A DNA stretch of 64,000 bases from Bacteroidales bacterium (GTDB lineage: Bacteria; Bacteroidota; Bacteroidia; Bacteroidales; F082), in contig JAEEQP010000015.1 of NCBI GenBank assembly GCA_016285355.1, positions 6,360 to 70,359 on the forward strand. The letters run 5' to 3'. Positions 51,612 to 60,651 of this stretch are shown here, piece after piece (the first letter of the stretch is position 1; each line of letters begins with the position of its first letter). Below the pieces are notes generated by a model that made no database searches, was not told the origin of the DNA, and worked only from the letters and a program-made list of their open reading frames with translations. The position numbers and the translations under genes were made by a program.

Positions 51612-52175
51612 ATGTTAAGTCAAGATGTAAAGATTGGAAGTGCAGTCCGTTTGGATGGAAAGATTTATTTCTGCATTGACTTCCAACATGTTAAGCCTGG
51701 CAAAGGCAACACTATCATGCGTATCAAACTGAAAGACGTGCTGAGCGGCAATGTGCTTGAAAAGCGTTTCGACATTGGCGTGAAACTTGAGGATGTCCGC
51801 GTTGAGCACCGTCCTTATCAGTACCTCTACAAGGAAGGTGAGGACTATATCTTCATGCACACCGAGACCTACGAACAGATTCCGATTCCGGGTGAAAACA
51901 TCACAGGCGTGAAGTTCATGAAGGAAAATGATGTCGTTGACGTGGTCGTCGATGCTTCCACCGAGACCATCCTCTTCGCCGAAATGCCGGTGAAGACCGT
52001 CCTGCAAGTGACCTACACCGAGCCTGGTGAGAAGGGCAACACCGCCACCAACGCTCTGAAGGAAGCCACCGTTGAGACTGGTGCCATGGTCAGAGTGCCG
52101 CTGTTCATCAATACGGACGACATGATTCGCGTCGATACCCGCACTGGTGAGTACTGCGAACGTGTGAAAGCCTAA
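51612..52175 (+). CDS. efp: elongation factor P
   Basis: A 187-residue translation factor that helps ribosomes through polyproline stretches. It has the usual three beta-barrel domains. The N-terminal region VKIGSAVRLDGKIYFCIDFQ and the loop QHVKPGKGNTIMRIKLKDVL contain the modification-site Lys in PGKG (about residue 32). The C-terminal domain ends RVDTRTGEYCERVKA as usual. Length is normal. A terminator follows at 52195. Confidence 0.97.
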   Translation: MLSQDVKIGSAVRLDGKIYFCIDFQHVKPGKGNTIMRIKLKDVLSGNVLEKRFDIGVKLEDVRVEHRPYQYLYKEGEDYIFMHTETYEQIPIPGENITGVKFMKENDVVDVVVDASTETILFAEMPVKTVLQVTYTEPGEKGNTATNALKEATVETGAMVRVPLFINTDDMIRVDTRTGEYCERVKA

Positions 52176-52194
52176 GAAAGGCGGTACATAAAAA

Positions 52195-52227
52195 AGCGCA
52201 AAGTCGATTGACTTTGCGCTTTTTTTG
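52195..52227 (+). terminator. rho-independent terminator after efp
   Basis: An 11-base perfect stem, agcgcaaagtc (52195-52205) and gactttgcgct (52210-52220), with a gatt loop is followed by a run of T. It ends the efp transcript. Confidence 0.9.
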
Positions 52228-52235
52228 TATTTTTG
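52228..52235 (+). promoter_or_regulatory. -7 element for the lpxD-like operon
   Basis: TATTTTTG fits the -7 consensus, begins right after the efp terminator and lies 35 bases before the lpxD-like ATG. The -33 box would lie inside the terminator stem and is not clear. Confidence 0.5.
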
Positions 52236-52270
52236 CGCTATTATTCCATAATCTCACTAATCTCACTCCG

Positions 52271-53212
52271 ATGAAAATTAAGAAGACAACCCTTAAAGCT
52301 ATTGCGGAACTTATTGACGCTAAATATGTTGGCCCAGCCAACTTTCCCATAACCGGCTTGAACGAAATCCACAAGGTGGAGGCGGGCGACATCACCTTTG
52401 TCGATCACCCGAAATACTACGCCAAGGCTCTTAACTCTGCGGCCACGGTGGTACTTATTAATAAAGAGGTGATTTGCCCCGAAGGCAAGGCCTTGCTGTT
52501 GCATCCCGATCCTTTTGATGCTTTCATCCGTATCATGCGGCATTTTCGTCCCTTTGAGCCTCAGACACAGCCCATCAGCGACAGTGCTGAGATAGGGGAG
52601 GGAACGCTCATCATGCCGGGCAGTTTTGTCGGACACCATACCGTCATTGGGAAGAACTGCCTCATCCATCCCAATGTGACCATCTACGACCACTGCGTGA
52701 TTGGCGACAATGTCATCATTCATTCGGGCAGCGTCATCGGGGCGGATGGCTATTATTTCCAGCGTCGCAACGAGGGCTTCAAGAAGTTTGAGTCCTTTGG
52801 GCGTGTGGTCATCGCCGACGATGTGGAAATCGGTGCACTGTGCAGCATCGACCGTGGTGTCACTTCCGACACTATCATTGAGAGCGGAACCAAACTTGAT
52901 AACCACTGCCAAATTGGCCATGACAGCTACATTGGCCATAATTGCCTCATAGGTGCCCATGCTGCCATCGCTGGCGTGACGCGCATTGAAGACGATGTCA
53001 TCCTTTGGGGCCGTGTGTGCGTCAATAAGGACTTGGTCATCGGCACAGGTGCAGTCGTATTGGCTACCTCTGCCGTCGACAAGAACATTGAGCCAGGGAA
53101 AGCCGTCTTTGGTGTTCCTGCCCAAGAGGTGAGAAAACAATGGCGCGAGCAGGCCGCTTTGCGTTCGTTGCCCGAGTTCCTGAAAGAATACTACAAAACA
53201 CATCAATCATGA
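52271..53212 (+). CDS. UDP-3-O-acylglucosamine N-acyltransferase-like (LpxD family)
   Basis: A 313-residue left-handed beta-helix acyltransferase with the LpxD-like N-terminal domain (GLNEIHKVEAGDITFVDHPK, about 30-50) and a long hexapeptide run (HPNVTIYDHCVIGDNVIIHS, VIIADDVEIGALCSIDRG, CQIGHDSYIGHNCLIGAHAA). LpxD adds the third acyl chain during lipid A synthesis. Bacteroidetes can have more than one LpxD-type gene, so a role in another acylation is possible. The ATG at 52271 is chosen because an earlier in-frame start (52208) lies inside the terminator. Its stop overlaps the next gene. Confidence 0.8.
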   Translation: MKIKKTTLKAIAELIDAKYVGPANFPITGLNEIHKVEAGDITFVDHPKYYAKALNSAATVVLINKEVICPEGKALLLHPDPFDAFIRIMRHFRPFEPQTQPISDSAEIGEGTLIMPGSFVGHHTVIGKNCLIHPNVTIYDHCVIGDNVIIHSGSVIGADGYYFQRRNEGFKKFESFGRVVIADDVEIGALCSIDRGVTSDTIIESGTKLDNHCQIGHDSYIGHNCLIGAHAAIAGVTRIEDDVILWGRVCVNKDLVIGTGAVVLATSAVDKNIEPGKAVFGVPAQEVRKQWREQAALRSLPEFLKEYYKTHQS

Positions 53213-54126
53213 AAAGAATAACACTACTATTAGCACTCCTCCTTGCGGGCATGACGGCCTTTGCGCAAGAAATGCAGACCTATCAATATGCCGAGCGTGA
53301 CACCCTGAATCTCTATCTCGATTTTTACACGCCCGAGCATGTCCACGACAGCACGATTTGCGTGGTTTATGTCTTCGGTGGCGGCTTCATAAGAGGTAAT
53401 CGCGATGGCGAGTTTGAGAAAGGTTATTTCAAACAGTTAGTCGATGAAGGCTTCCAGGTGGCTTCCATCGATTACCGTTTAGGCTTAAAGGGTGCCAAGA
53501 ATCTGGGCGTTTTCAATACGGAACCGCTTAAAATAGCCATTGACATGGCCACTGAAGATGCCATTTCAGCCATTGCCTATCTTCTTGAACATGCCAAAGA
53601 ATTGAAAATCAACAAGAATTATATTGTGATGATTGGCTCAAGTGCAGGAGCTATCACCTCATTACAGACGGATTATACTCTGTGCAACGGTTATCTGAAT
53701 TCTGACATTTTACCCCAAGATTTCCATTTGGCAGGGGTGGTTTCGTATGCAGGTGCCATCTTCTCAAATGAAGGCAAGATTGTGTATCGTAACCATGCAC
53801 CAGCCCCGACGATGATGTATCACGGTATGGCCGACCGTTTGGTGCCCTACACACAGATTTCATTCATGAAAATGGGCTTTTTTGGGACGGATGCCTTGGT
53901 GAAGCGTTTCGAGAAGTTCGACTATCCCTATTTTGCGCGTCGTTTCGAGGGCTATGGTCACAGTGTGGCCATGGGCGGTCCGTTTACGGTCGATGATCTT
54001 GTGTGGTTCTGTCGCCATTATGTTTACGGAAAAGAGAAACTCCAGATGGACGGTACCTACCAGAATCTCGACCCTGCCGCGATGCCTCCGTTTGACATCT
54101 ATACGCCGAAGGATTTGTATAAATAA
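53209..54126 (+). CDS. exported alpha/beta-hydrolase (esterase/lipase-like)
   Basis: A 305-residue hydrolase with a signal peptide (about 1-18, ending AFAQ). The oxyanion motif YVFGGGFIRG (about 48-57), the nucleophile elbow IGSSAGAIT (about 140-148, Ser) and the His region FEGYGHSVAMGG (about 245) give a serine-hydrolase triad. The substrate is unknown; this kind of GGG(F)-type enzyme is an esterase or carboxylesterase. It overlaps the lpxD-like stop by four bases. Confidence 0.85.
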   Translation: MKRITLLLALLLAGMTAFAQEMQTYQYAERDTLNLYLDFYTPEHVHDSTICVVYVFGGGFIRGNRDGEFEKGYFKQLVDEGFQVASIDYRLGLKGAKNLGVFNTEPLKIAIDMATEDAISAIAYLLEHAKELKINKNYIVMIGSSAGAITSLQTDYTLCNGYLNSDILPQDFHLAGVVSYAGAIFSNEGKIVYRNHAPAPTMMYHGMADRLVPYTQISFMKMGFFGTDALVKRFEKFDYPYFARRFEGYGHSVAMGGPFTVDDLVWFCRHYVYGKEKLQMDGTYQNLDPAAMPPFDIYTPKDLYK

Positions 54127-54158
54127 TTGATTTATAAATATGTTAAACAACCGATAAA

Positions 54159-56213
54159 ATGAAAAAACTGATGATTTGCATTGGAATGGCTGCCGCTTTG
54201 GTGGGTTGCTCCCCGAAAGAGGAAAAAGTCGCCGAACAGCCTCAGCCTCAAGAAGAATTCAAGTATCTGGTGGACGAGTTCGCCGACTTGAGAATCATGC
54301 GTTACCAAATCCCCGATTGGGACCAGCTGACGCTGCAACAGAAGAGTTACATCTATTATCTGGGTGAGGCGGCCAAATGCGGTCGCGACATCCTCGCCGA
54401 CCAGAATTTCAAGTACAACTTGACGGTTCGCAAGACTATTGAGGCCGTGCTGAATTCGTATCAAGGTGACCGTGAGTGTGCTGATTTTCAAAACTTCGTG
54501 GTATATGCCAAGCGCATTTTCTTCAGCAACGGCATACATCACCACTATGCTGAGGACAAGTTCTTCCCTGAGATTAGTGAGGCCTATTTCGCCGACTTGG
54601 TGAAGGGCAGTGATGTCAAGTTGCTCCCGCTCAATGAGGGCGAGTCGGTGGATGATTTCATCGCTTTCCTTACACCTGTGGTTTTCGACAAGGAATTGTA
54701 CAAGATGCGCCGCAGTAGCGAGGACGACATCATCGTCAACTCGGCTGTGAATTTCTATGAAGGCGACATCAAAAAGGCAGATGTTGAAGCCTTCTACAAC
54801 AAAATGCGTAAGCCTAACGATGCCATGCCGATCAGTTACGGACTGAACTCCAAATTAGTGAAAAAAGACGGCAAGATTTATGAGGACGTTTACAAGGCTG
54901 ACGGGCTATACGGTGAGGCCATCAAGGCTATCATCGGTTGGCTCCAGAAAGCTAACGAGGTGGCGGAGAATGACATCCAACGCGACTACACACAGAAGCT
55001 CATCGACTATTACACCACGGGTGACCTGAAGACATGGGATGAATACAACATCGCCTGGGTGCAGGATTCTGTCTCGCACATTGACTTTGTGAACGGTTTC
55101 ATCGAGGACTATAACGACCCGATGGGAATTAAGGCTACTTGGGAGGCCATCGTTGACTACAAGGATTTGGAGGCTACGGTACGTTCTAACACGATTAGCG
55201 AGAACGCCCAATGGTTTGAGGATAACTCGCCTGTCGACCCGCGCTTCAAGAAAGAGGCCTGCAAGGGTGTCTCGGCGAAGAGCATCATCGTTACTACTTT
55301 GGGCGGCGACTGTTTCCCCTCGCCCCCGATTGGCATCAACCTGCCCAATGCCGACTGGATTCGCAAGGACTATGGCTCCAAATCAGTGACCATCACCAAC
55401 CTGATGGAAGCCTACGACAAGGCTGCCGACGAATGCCCGAGGAGTGTCTTGGCCGAGTTCGCCTACTCGCAGGAAGAAGTCGACCTATGCAAGAAATACG
55501 GTTCCGATGCCGACGTAGTACACACCAACCTGCATGAGTGCTTGGGTCACGGTTCAGGCAAACTGCTCCCTGGCACGCAACCTGGTGCTTTGAAGGAGTT
55601 CAGTTCAACGTTAGAAGAAGCCCGCGCCGACCTCTTTGGCCTGTATTATCTCGCCGACCCGAAGATGGTGGAGTTAGACGTGATGCCTGATGCAGAGGCC
55701 TACAAAGCTGAATATTGTTCTTATATCCGCAACGGCATGATGTCGCAGTTGGCTCGTGTGGAGTTGGGCAAGGACGTCACCGAGTCGCACATGCAGAACC
55801 GCAAGCTCGTCTCGGAGTGGTGCTACGAGCATGGAAAGGATGCCAACGTCATCGAGAAGAAGGTGGAGAACGGCAAGACCTATTATATCATCAACGACTT
55901 CGAGGCTTTACGCGGTCTCTTCGGTGAGTTGCTGGCCGAAATCCAGCGCATCAAGAGCGAAGGTGACTATGCCGCTGGCAAGGCCATCGTGGAAAAATAC
56001 GCCGTGAAGGTCGACCCCGAACTGCATAAGGAAGTCAAGGAACGTTACAACGCCTTGGGGCTGAAGCCTTACGGTGGCTTCATCAATCCTGAAATCGTTC
56101 CTGTTGTGGAGAACGGCAAGGTGGTTGACTACAAGGTCGAGTATCCTTCAGATTTCGTGGCGCAGCATTTGAAATATGGTAAGGAATATAGCTTCTTGAA
56201 GGCGAAGCATTGA
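54159..56213 (+). CDS. dipeptidyl peptidase III-type (M49) lipoprotein
   Basis: A 684-residue zinc exopeptidase that removes dipeptides from N-termini. The M49 signature HECLGHGSGK (about 458-467) has the HEXXGH metal-binding motif, and the second signature EEARADLFGLYY (about 485-496) gives the third ligand. The N-terminal MKKLMICIGMAAALVGCSPK is a lipoprotein signal, so the enzyme sits in the envelope. Length matches bacterial members. Proteins of this family are sometimes mislabelled as dihydrofolate reductase. A hairpin terminator for the opposite strand lies after it. Confidence 0.92.
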   Translation: MKKLMICIGMAAALVGCSPKEEKVAEQPQPQEEFKYLVDEFADLRIMRYQIPDWDQLTLQQKSYIYYLGEAAKCGRDILADQNFKYNLTVRKTIEAVLNSYQGDRECADFQNFVVYAKRIFFSNGIHHHYAEDKFFPEISEAYFADLVKGSDVKLLPLNEGESVDDFIAFLTPVVFDKELYKMRRSSEDDIIVNSAVNFYEGDIKKADVEAFYNKMRKPNDAMPISYGLNSKLVKKDGKIYEDVYKADGLYGEAIKAIIGWLQKANEVAENDIQRDYTQKLIDYYTTGDLKTWDEYNIAWVQDSVSHIDFVNGFIEDYNDPMGIKATWEAIVDYKDLEATVRSNTISENAQWFEDNSPVDPRFKKEACKGVSAKSIIVTTLGGDCFPSPPIGINLPNADWIRKDYGSKSVTITNLMEAYDKAADECPRSVLAEFAYSQEEVDLCKKYGSDADVVHTNLHECLGHGSGKLLPGTQPGALKEFSSTLEEARADLFGLYYLADPKMVELDVMPDAEAYKAEYCSYIRNGMMSQLARVELGKDVTESHMQNRKLVSEWCYEHGKDANVIEKKVENGKTYYIINDFEALRGLFGELLAEIQRIKSEGDYAAGKAIVEKYAVKVDPELHKEVKERYNALGLKPYGGFINPEIVPVVENGKVVDYKVEYPSDFVAQHLKYGKEYSFLKAKH

Positions 56214-56232
56214 GTGTAAGAGTATTAAAAAG

Positions 56233-56262
56233 AGAGGATGTGTTCGTTTTGACACATCCTCT
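56233..56262 (-). terminator. rho-independent terminator for the minus-strand DRTGG/PHP/ATPase operon
   Basis: An 11-base perfect stem, agaggatgtgt (56233-56243) and acacatcctct (56252-56262), with an eight-base loop. On the minus strand the stem is followed by CTTTTTAAT, giving a T-run. It overlaps the last base of the ATPase stop. It may also slow the converging plus-strand DPP III transcript. Confidence 0.75.
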
Positions 56263-56810
56263 TAATCATTATAATGTATCTCTTCCAAATTCTCCTGAAT
56301 CATTTCTTTCAGGTATTTCATAATGCTGACGTCGGTCATGGGCATTCCATCTAAAGCTTCCTTGATTTCGTCGGTGTCGAAAACAAATTCGCCGTCGTCG
56401 GTGATATGGGTGTAAATGAAATGGATGTCCTCGTGTGCCGAAAACAGCATTACCAACGAACCGGCCAGGTCGCCCATGGGCGGACGGTCGAGGTGGTCAT
56501 GCTGGAACCAGAAGTTCAAGACAGTGCCTTTGCCAACCTCGCTTTCAATCTTCATGCCGCCGCCAGCGTTCTCGGTGTTCATCTTAATCAGCGGCAATCC
56601 CAAACCGACCTTGCGCGTAGTGCGTGAAGTTGTCCAAGGGTCGGTGACTTTGGCCAAAAATTCAGGTGTCATGCCCTTGCCGTTGTCCTTGATGGTGAAG
56701 GCGTATATGTTGTCTTTCAGGCTGTCCTTGATGGTCAGTTCGACGAGGGTCGAGTTGGCCGCCGTCGAGTTTTCCATCAGGTCGTATACGTGCATTGATA
56801 GTTCTTTCAT
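56262..56810 (-). CDS. histidine kinase-like ATP-binding protein (hydrogenase-associated)
   Basis: A 182-residue GHKL-fold protein. Motifs are LMENSTAA (N-box, near 11-18), IKDNGKGM (G1-box, near 38-45) and GLGLPLIK (G2-box, near 68-75). It has no kinase dimerisation or receiver domain, so it resembles single-domain ATPases encoded in [FeFe] hydrogenase operons of anaerobes. Start 56810 is chosen over 56867 because homology begins there. It is the last of three minus-strand genes that commonly occur with HydABC. Confidence 0.75.
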   Translation of the reverse strand: MKELSMHVYDLMENSTAANSTLVELTIKDSLKDNIYAFTIKDNGKGMTPEFLAKVTDPWTTSRTTRKVGLGLPLIKMNTENAGGGMKIESEVGKGTVLNFWFQHDHLDRPPMGDLAGSLVMLFSAHEDIHFIYTHITDDGEFVFDTDEIKEALDGMPMTDVSIMKYLKEMIQENLEEIHYND

Positions 56811-56937
56811 AGTCTTGTTTTTGACTCGGGACTTAGGACTTAGGACTTGGGGACGTTTGTCTATCAACTTTTGTCCTTCGTCTTCCGTCCTCTGTCCTCC
56901 GTCTTTCGTCTTTTATCCAATTATGTTATTCATTTAC

Positions 56938-57714
56938 TTATCCGAAAAGGAGTTGTAGTTTTTCCTTGGGTTCAGTGTCGATATAGCGTCCGTCCTCGCC
57001 GTGGAGGGTCTTGCGGAACTCGTCGAAGGTCTTGTCGTACATGTGCAGCACGCAATGCACCTCGCCGATGATGTGCAGGAAGTGGGCGTCGCTGCTTTTG
57101 GTGAAGTTGAATTTCTTCAGGTAGGCGTATTTCTTCAGGAAGTCGGGTTTGGTGACATGCTTGGAGATTTCCAAAGCATCGGCCTTAATGTCGGGCGGGA
57201 TGAAGCCCAACTGACTGATAAGGCTACTTGCAGGCTTGTTGACATGCGCTGGAACAAACAGCCCGCCGATTTCGTGCACCACATCATATAAGGTGTCCAA
57301 GTCCGCGTCCAACGCCGACCACAACAGCCATTCCTCCTCACCGACCACTTCCTCGTTTTCGTCCACAATCAATTGATAGCCCACTTTTTCTTCGTCAAGA
57401 GGAATATGGGGGAGGTGTTCATCGAGAAATTCCTGGAATTTGTCCAACTGCTCGTCGGTCTCGAAGTAGGCGAGGGCGTGGGCTTCTTCCTGCGTGGTGA
57501 TTTCGACGCCGCCAATGACGAGGATGCCGTTCTCGCGCCCGATTTTTTGCGTCACTTTTACCTGTCGCGTCGTGTTGTGGTCGCAGATGGCGATGACGTC
57601 CAGGTGGAGCTTCTTGGCCTGCTCGACGATGGCGGAGGGACTCATATAGAGGTCACCGCACGGTGATAATACCGTGTGCATGTGTAAATCCGCTCTATAT
57701 GCGTTCAATTCCAT
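56938..57714 (-). CDS. PHP-domain protein (hydrogenase-associated)
   Basis: A 258-residue metal-dependent phosphoesterase-fold protein. The N-terminal motif ADLHMHTVLSPCGD (about 8-21) and ICDHNTT (about 43-49) supply metal ligands, and further His residues lie in ITTQEEAHALAYF and the later KSSDAHFLHIIGE. PHP proteins are frequent companions of bifurcating [FeFe] hydrogenase genes, and their exact role is unknown. It is the middle gene of the minus-strand set. Confidence 0.85.
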   Translation of the reverse strand: MELNAYRADLHMHTVLSPCGDLYMSPSAIVEQAKKLHLDVIAICDHNTTRQVKVTQKIGRENGILVIGGVEITTQEEAHALAYFETDEQLDKFQEFLDEHLPHIPLDEEKVGYQLIVDENEEVVGEEEWLLWSALDADLDTLYDVVHEIGGLFVPAHVNKPASSLISQLGFIPPDIKADALEISKHVTKPDFLKKYAYLKKFNFTKSSDAHFLHIIGEVHCVLHMYDKTFDEFRKTLHGEDGRYIDTEPKEKLQLLFG

Positions 57715-57796
57715 TTTTTTTGACGCGAGACTGCGCGACGCGAGACGCGGGTCGTCTAAATGTCTCGTGTCCCGTGTCCCGAAGTCTCGTGTCTAT

Positions 57797-58132
57797 TTAT
57801 TTGTGTAACAGGTTATAAACCAAACCAGCAATCTCGTATGTCGGCAGCGAGGTCTGCAAGATAGGTAGGTCTTCGTCGTTGCTCTGCTCGATGGTCTCGT
57901 CGTTGGGCATGAGGTTCTTCACCAGGATGATGCAGGCCAGTTCCTTCAGCGAGGCCACAGCCATCACGTTCTTGTGGGTCTGCAAGGTGATCCAGATGTT
58001 GCCTTCCATGGCGTTGCCCATCACATCGCTGAGGAGGTCAGAGATGTAGCAGCCATCTATTTCTCTGTCAAGGCCTTTCTCGCCCGAGAGAACCTTCAGA
58101 TTGAGTTTTTCAACCAATTCTTGTACTTTCAT
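57797..58132 (-). CDS. DRTGG-domain protein (hydrogenase-associated)
   Basis: A 111-residue single-domain protein, MKVQELVEKLNLKVLSGEKG at the start and DGCYISDLLSDVMGNAMEGN in the middle, of the DRTGG type named after the domain in HPr kinase-like and phosphotransacetylase proteins. It has no kinase or catalytic part of its own. In anaerobes these proteins sit with PHP and GHKL genes near HydABC, probably as regulators. It is the first of the three minus-strand genes. Confidence 0.75.
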   Translation of the reverse strand: MKVQELVEKLNLKVLSGEKGLDREIDGCYISDLLSDVMGNAMEGNIWITLQTHKNVMAVASLKELACIILVKNLMPNDETIEQSNDEDLPILQTSLPTYEIAGLVYNLLHK

Positions 58133-58292
58133 TTTTTATGTGTTTTGATTTTGAATTCTCGTTGGATTTAAGGACTGCAAATGTATGAAATCTTTAGATT
58201 CGACGATACGAAGTGAGTCAAAAAAACAGACATAATAAAAAATCTCACTCCGAAAAGTGCGATTTTTATGGAAAACCATGTTTAAAGTCGTA

Positions 58293-60584
58293 CTACGGCA
58301 CCAACTCAATTTCAACACCTACACTCCAAGGCGAAGGGTTGTTGGCTTTTGTGCCAAGGATTGGATCGTCTTTGGTCAGGATGGGCGACATGCGATAACT
58401 GCCGTAGACACCGATATTGAGCATGTTGCCGACGCTATAGCTTAGGCGTGTGAAGGCACCGTATTCGAAAAGGTTCATCGCTTTTGCGTTGTAATAGGTG
58501 GTGACCTTCTTCAAGTAGGAATCTTGAGGGAAGGGCTCTCCCATGTCATCGAGCATGATGGTCTTGTCGGTGATTCTCACGCGACGTGTTACATTAATGC
58601 CGCCGTATGCGCCGAGATCCCAGTTGATGCCCAACAAGCGGATGACGACGCGTTGCAACAACTCTCCGCGCACCTGCATGTTACGCATCATGACCTGGTC
58701 GTGGAATGGATGGATGTTGCTATCTTGGTCGTTGAAGACAAAGCGGTTCCAGTCGAGGCCGAGTCCCATACCTATTTTATATGTCTTGCCGTAATACCAG
58801 CGGCGACCGAAAGCGAAATGACGGTTGAAGCCATTCCAAGGGGTGTTGGCCAAATTATAGTCATATTGGTAGAAGAGAGATTTCTGCCAGCCTTCTTTTT
58901 TCACATCCTTAAACGTGCCATCTTGGCCATGGATGCGAATATTGTTGGCCGCAAGGTTGATATCGCCTCCCATGCCGCTGATAGGGCAGGAGTCGTAGAA
59001 GCCGTTATAGCTGACATTGAGTTTCTTACCTTCTCCGAAGTCCTTGTTTTTCAGAACGATGTCCGTCGAATCGGGGAAGGCCTTGTAGTAGCCAAGCAAC
59101 ACACCGTCTGAGCCTTCCACACTGATGAAAACGTCTTGTTTTTCAATCCGTTTGGGAATGACGATGCGCACGCCATCCTTTTCCTGAACGAGGTTGAACG
59201 AACGCTCGGCAGGTTTCAGGTCGCCGGTGAAATAGGCGGCTTGGGGCACACCGTAGCCGAAGGCATAGTCGAAGTAGGGGTAGAGGTCGGCGGACTTCTC
59301 GATTTCAGCCTTCATCTGTAAGGCGGTCAGGTCGCGCTTGGTCTGCCAGGCACAGGCGCAGAAACCTGCTGTCAGCGGACTGGAGAACGAGGTGCCAAAG
59401 ACGGAAGTATAGCCGCCACTCGGGTTGGCCACTTTTGCCTTGCCGAAAGCGCATACGTTGGGCTTCATTCTTTTGTCGGCAGTTGGTCCGTAAGAACTGA
59501 AATCAATGTGACGGTAGTCTTCCAAATCGGCTTCGATGCCACCTACGCAGAGTACATTCTCCGCATCGGCAGGCGTGATGATGGTCATCCAACGCTTGTC
59601 ATCACCTTCGTTGCCAGCAGAGTTGCATACTAAGATGCCTTTTTCGACGGCCTTGTTGGCGGCTTTGGCCACGTAAGATGTACCATCCATGTCTTTAGTC
59701 CAATGGCGGTCCTTGCCGTAGCCCAACGAGCTGTTGATAATGTCTGCACCGTTCTTGTCGGCCCATTCGGCACCTTGCGCCCACCATACTTCTTCTTTAA
59801 AAGGCTCTGGGTCAATCTCTGTGCGGGCCAAAAGGAACTCAGCACCTGTGGCCAAACCGAGTTTCTGTCCTTTGTCGTTGATGCCAGCGATGCAACTCAA
59901 TACTTCTGTACCGTGGGTACTCCAGCCATAGACGTTTTCCATCTTGTTCGGGAAGTTGTAGGTCATTAAAATCTGATGGTTGTCACGCAAATGCTGGAAA
60001 GCGGGATGGGTGTCCACCTTGGGGAAACCACCATCCATGACGCAGATACGCAGGCCTTTGCCGTCGATGCCTTTGTCGATGAAGTACTGTCCTCCGAAGC
60101 GTTTCAGCTGGTCGGTGAGGATGCCTTTGGGTGCGTCTTCGTCATTGCGAGCGGAGCGAAGCAATCCAGTGTCATCGTTTGTGGATTGCTTCGTCGTTCC
60201 TCCTCGCAATGACGTTGTCGAGGCCACCGTTCCATTGGAAACGATTTCCTGTACACGTGCCACGAAGGGCAACTGCGCAATCAAGGCGGCATTGTCGTCT
60301 GTAGCTTCAACTCCGATGGCATTGAGCCAGCGTGACTCGCCGAAGACTTCGGTGGAGAGGGAGCCTACCGTGCTGACATAGCTGTCGTTCAGCGGATAGT
60401 TGCTGATGTCGTAAAGGTCGGCACCGCATTGGTTGTAACGCGCGATGGCCTTGGCATCGAAATAAGTGTAAGGGTCGAATTGGGTGTCGTTTTTGTCGCT
60501 GAAGAACACCCAAAAACATTTGTCCTGTGCCATGGCCACGGTTGATATGAGGCTAAAAATGGCGATGATGAAATTTTTTCTCAT
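58293..60584 (-). CDS. subtilisin-like S8 protease with C-terminal beta-barrel-like region
   Basis: A 763-residue secreted serine protease. A signal peptide (1-19, MRKNFIIAIFSLISTVAMAQ) is followed by a propeptide-like region and the S8 domain: Asp in VMDGGFP (about 184), His in HGTEVLSC (about 223), Asn in VCNSAGNEGDD and Ser in GTSFSSPLTAG (about 398). The last ~170 residues (FNRHFAFGRRWYYGKTYKI through GVYGSYRM to GVEIELVP) look like an outer-membrane beta-barrel rather than a type IX sorting domain. ATG 60584 gives the signal peptide; 60755 does not. A palindromic element is inserted in frame at residues ~124-148. Confidence 0.85.
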   Translation of the reverse strand: MRKNFIIAIFSLISTVAMAQDKCFWVFFSDKNDTQFDPYTYFDAKAIARYNQCGADLYDISNYPLNDSYVSTVGSLSTEVFGESRWLNAIGVEATDDNAALIAQLPFVARVQEIVSNGTVASTTSLRGGTTKQSTNDDTGLLRSARNDEDAPKGILTDQLKRFGGQYFIDKGIDGKGLRICVMDGGFPKVDTHPAFQHLRDNHQILMTYNFPNKMENVYGWSTHGTEVLSCIAGINDKGQKLGLATGAEFLLARTEIDPEPFKEEVWWAQGAEWADKNGADIINSSLGYGKDRHWTKDMDGTSYVAKAANKAVEKGILVCNSAGNEGDDKRWMTIITPADAENVLCVGGIEADLEDYRHIDFSSYGPTADKRMKPNVCAFGKAKVANPSGGYTSVFGTSFSSPLTAGFCACAWQTKRDLTALQMKAEIEKSADLYPYFDYAFGYGVPQAAYFTGDLKPAERSFNLVQEKDGVRIVIPKRIEKQDVFISVEGSDGVLLGYYKAFPDSTDIVLKNKDFGEGKKLNVSYNGFYDSCPISGMGGDINLAANNIRIHGQDGTFKDVKKEGWQKSLFYQYDYNLANTPWNGFNRHFAFGRRWYYGKTYKIGMGLGLDWNRFVFNDQDSNIHPFHDQVMMRNMQVRGELLQRVVIRLLGINWDLGAYGGINVTRRVRITDKTIMLDDMGEPFPQDSYLKKVTTYYNAKAMNLFEYGAFTRLSYSVGNMLNIGVYGSYRMSPILTKDDPILGTKANNPSPWSVGVEIELVP
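60141..60213. repeat. palindromic repeat inserted in frame within the protease gene
   Basis: A 73-base imperfect palindrome inside the S8 protease gene: left arm starts gtcattgcgag (60141), right arm ends ctcgcaatgac (60213), with inner parts gcgaagcaatcca and tggattgcttcgtc also pairing. The CATTGCGAGG/AAGCAATCC pattern is a dispersed intergenic repeat in many genomes. The protease reads through it in frame as SLRGGTTKQSTNDDTGLL and onward to RSARND. Confidence 0.85.
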
Positions 60585-60602
60585 AAAATTTGAAATTTGC
60601 TG

Positions 60603-60631
60603 CAAAGGTACGGTTTTATTTTCTATTTTTG
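60603..60631. promoter_or_regulatory. divergent -7 elements between the protease and the TerB-like gene
   Basis: CAAAGGTA (60603-60610) reads TACCTTTG on the minus strand, facing the protease. TATTTTTG (60624-60631) on the plus strand faces the small helical gene at 60652. Both fit TAnnTTTG; the -33 elements are a little off spacing, so the two transcripts probably start back to back. Confidence 0.5.
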
Positions 60632-60651
60632 TCCCAAATTTACAAAAATGA

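Noticed and set aside
52241..53206. A 321-codon minus-strand open frame
   Set aside because: It is antisense to the lpxD-like gene with hexapeptide repeats; no family features were seen.
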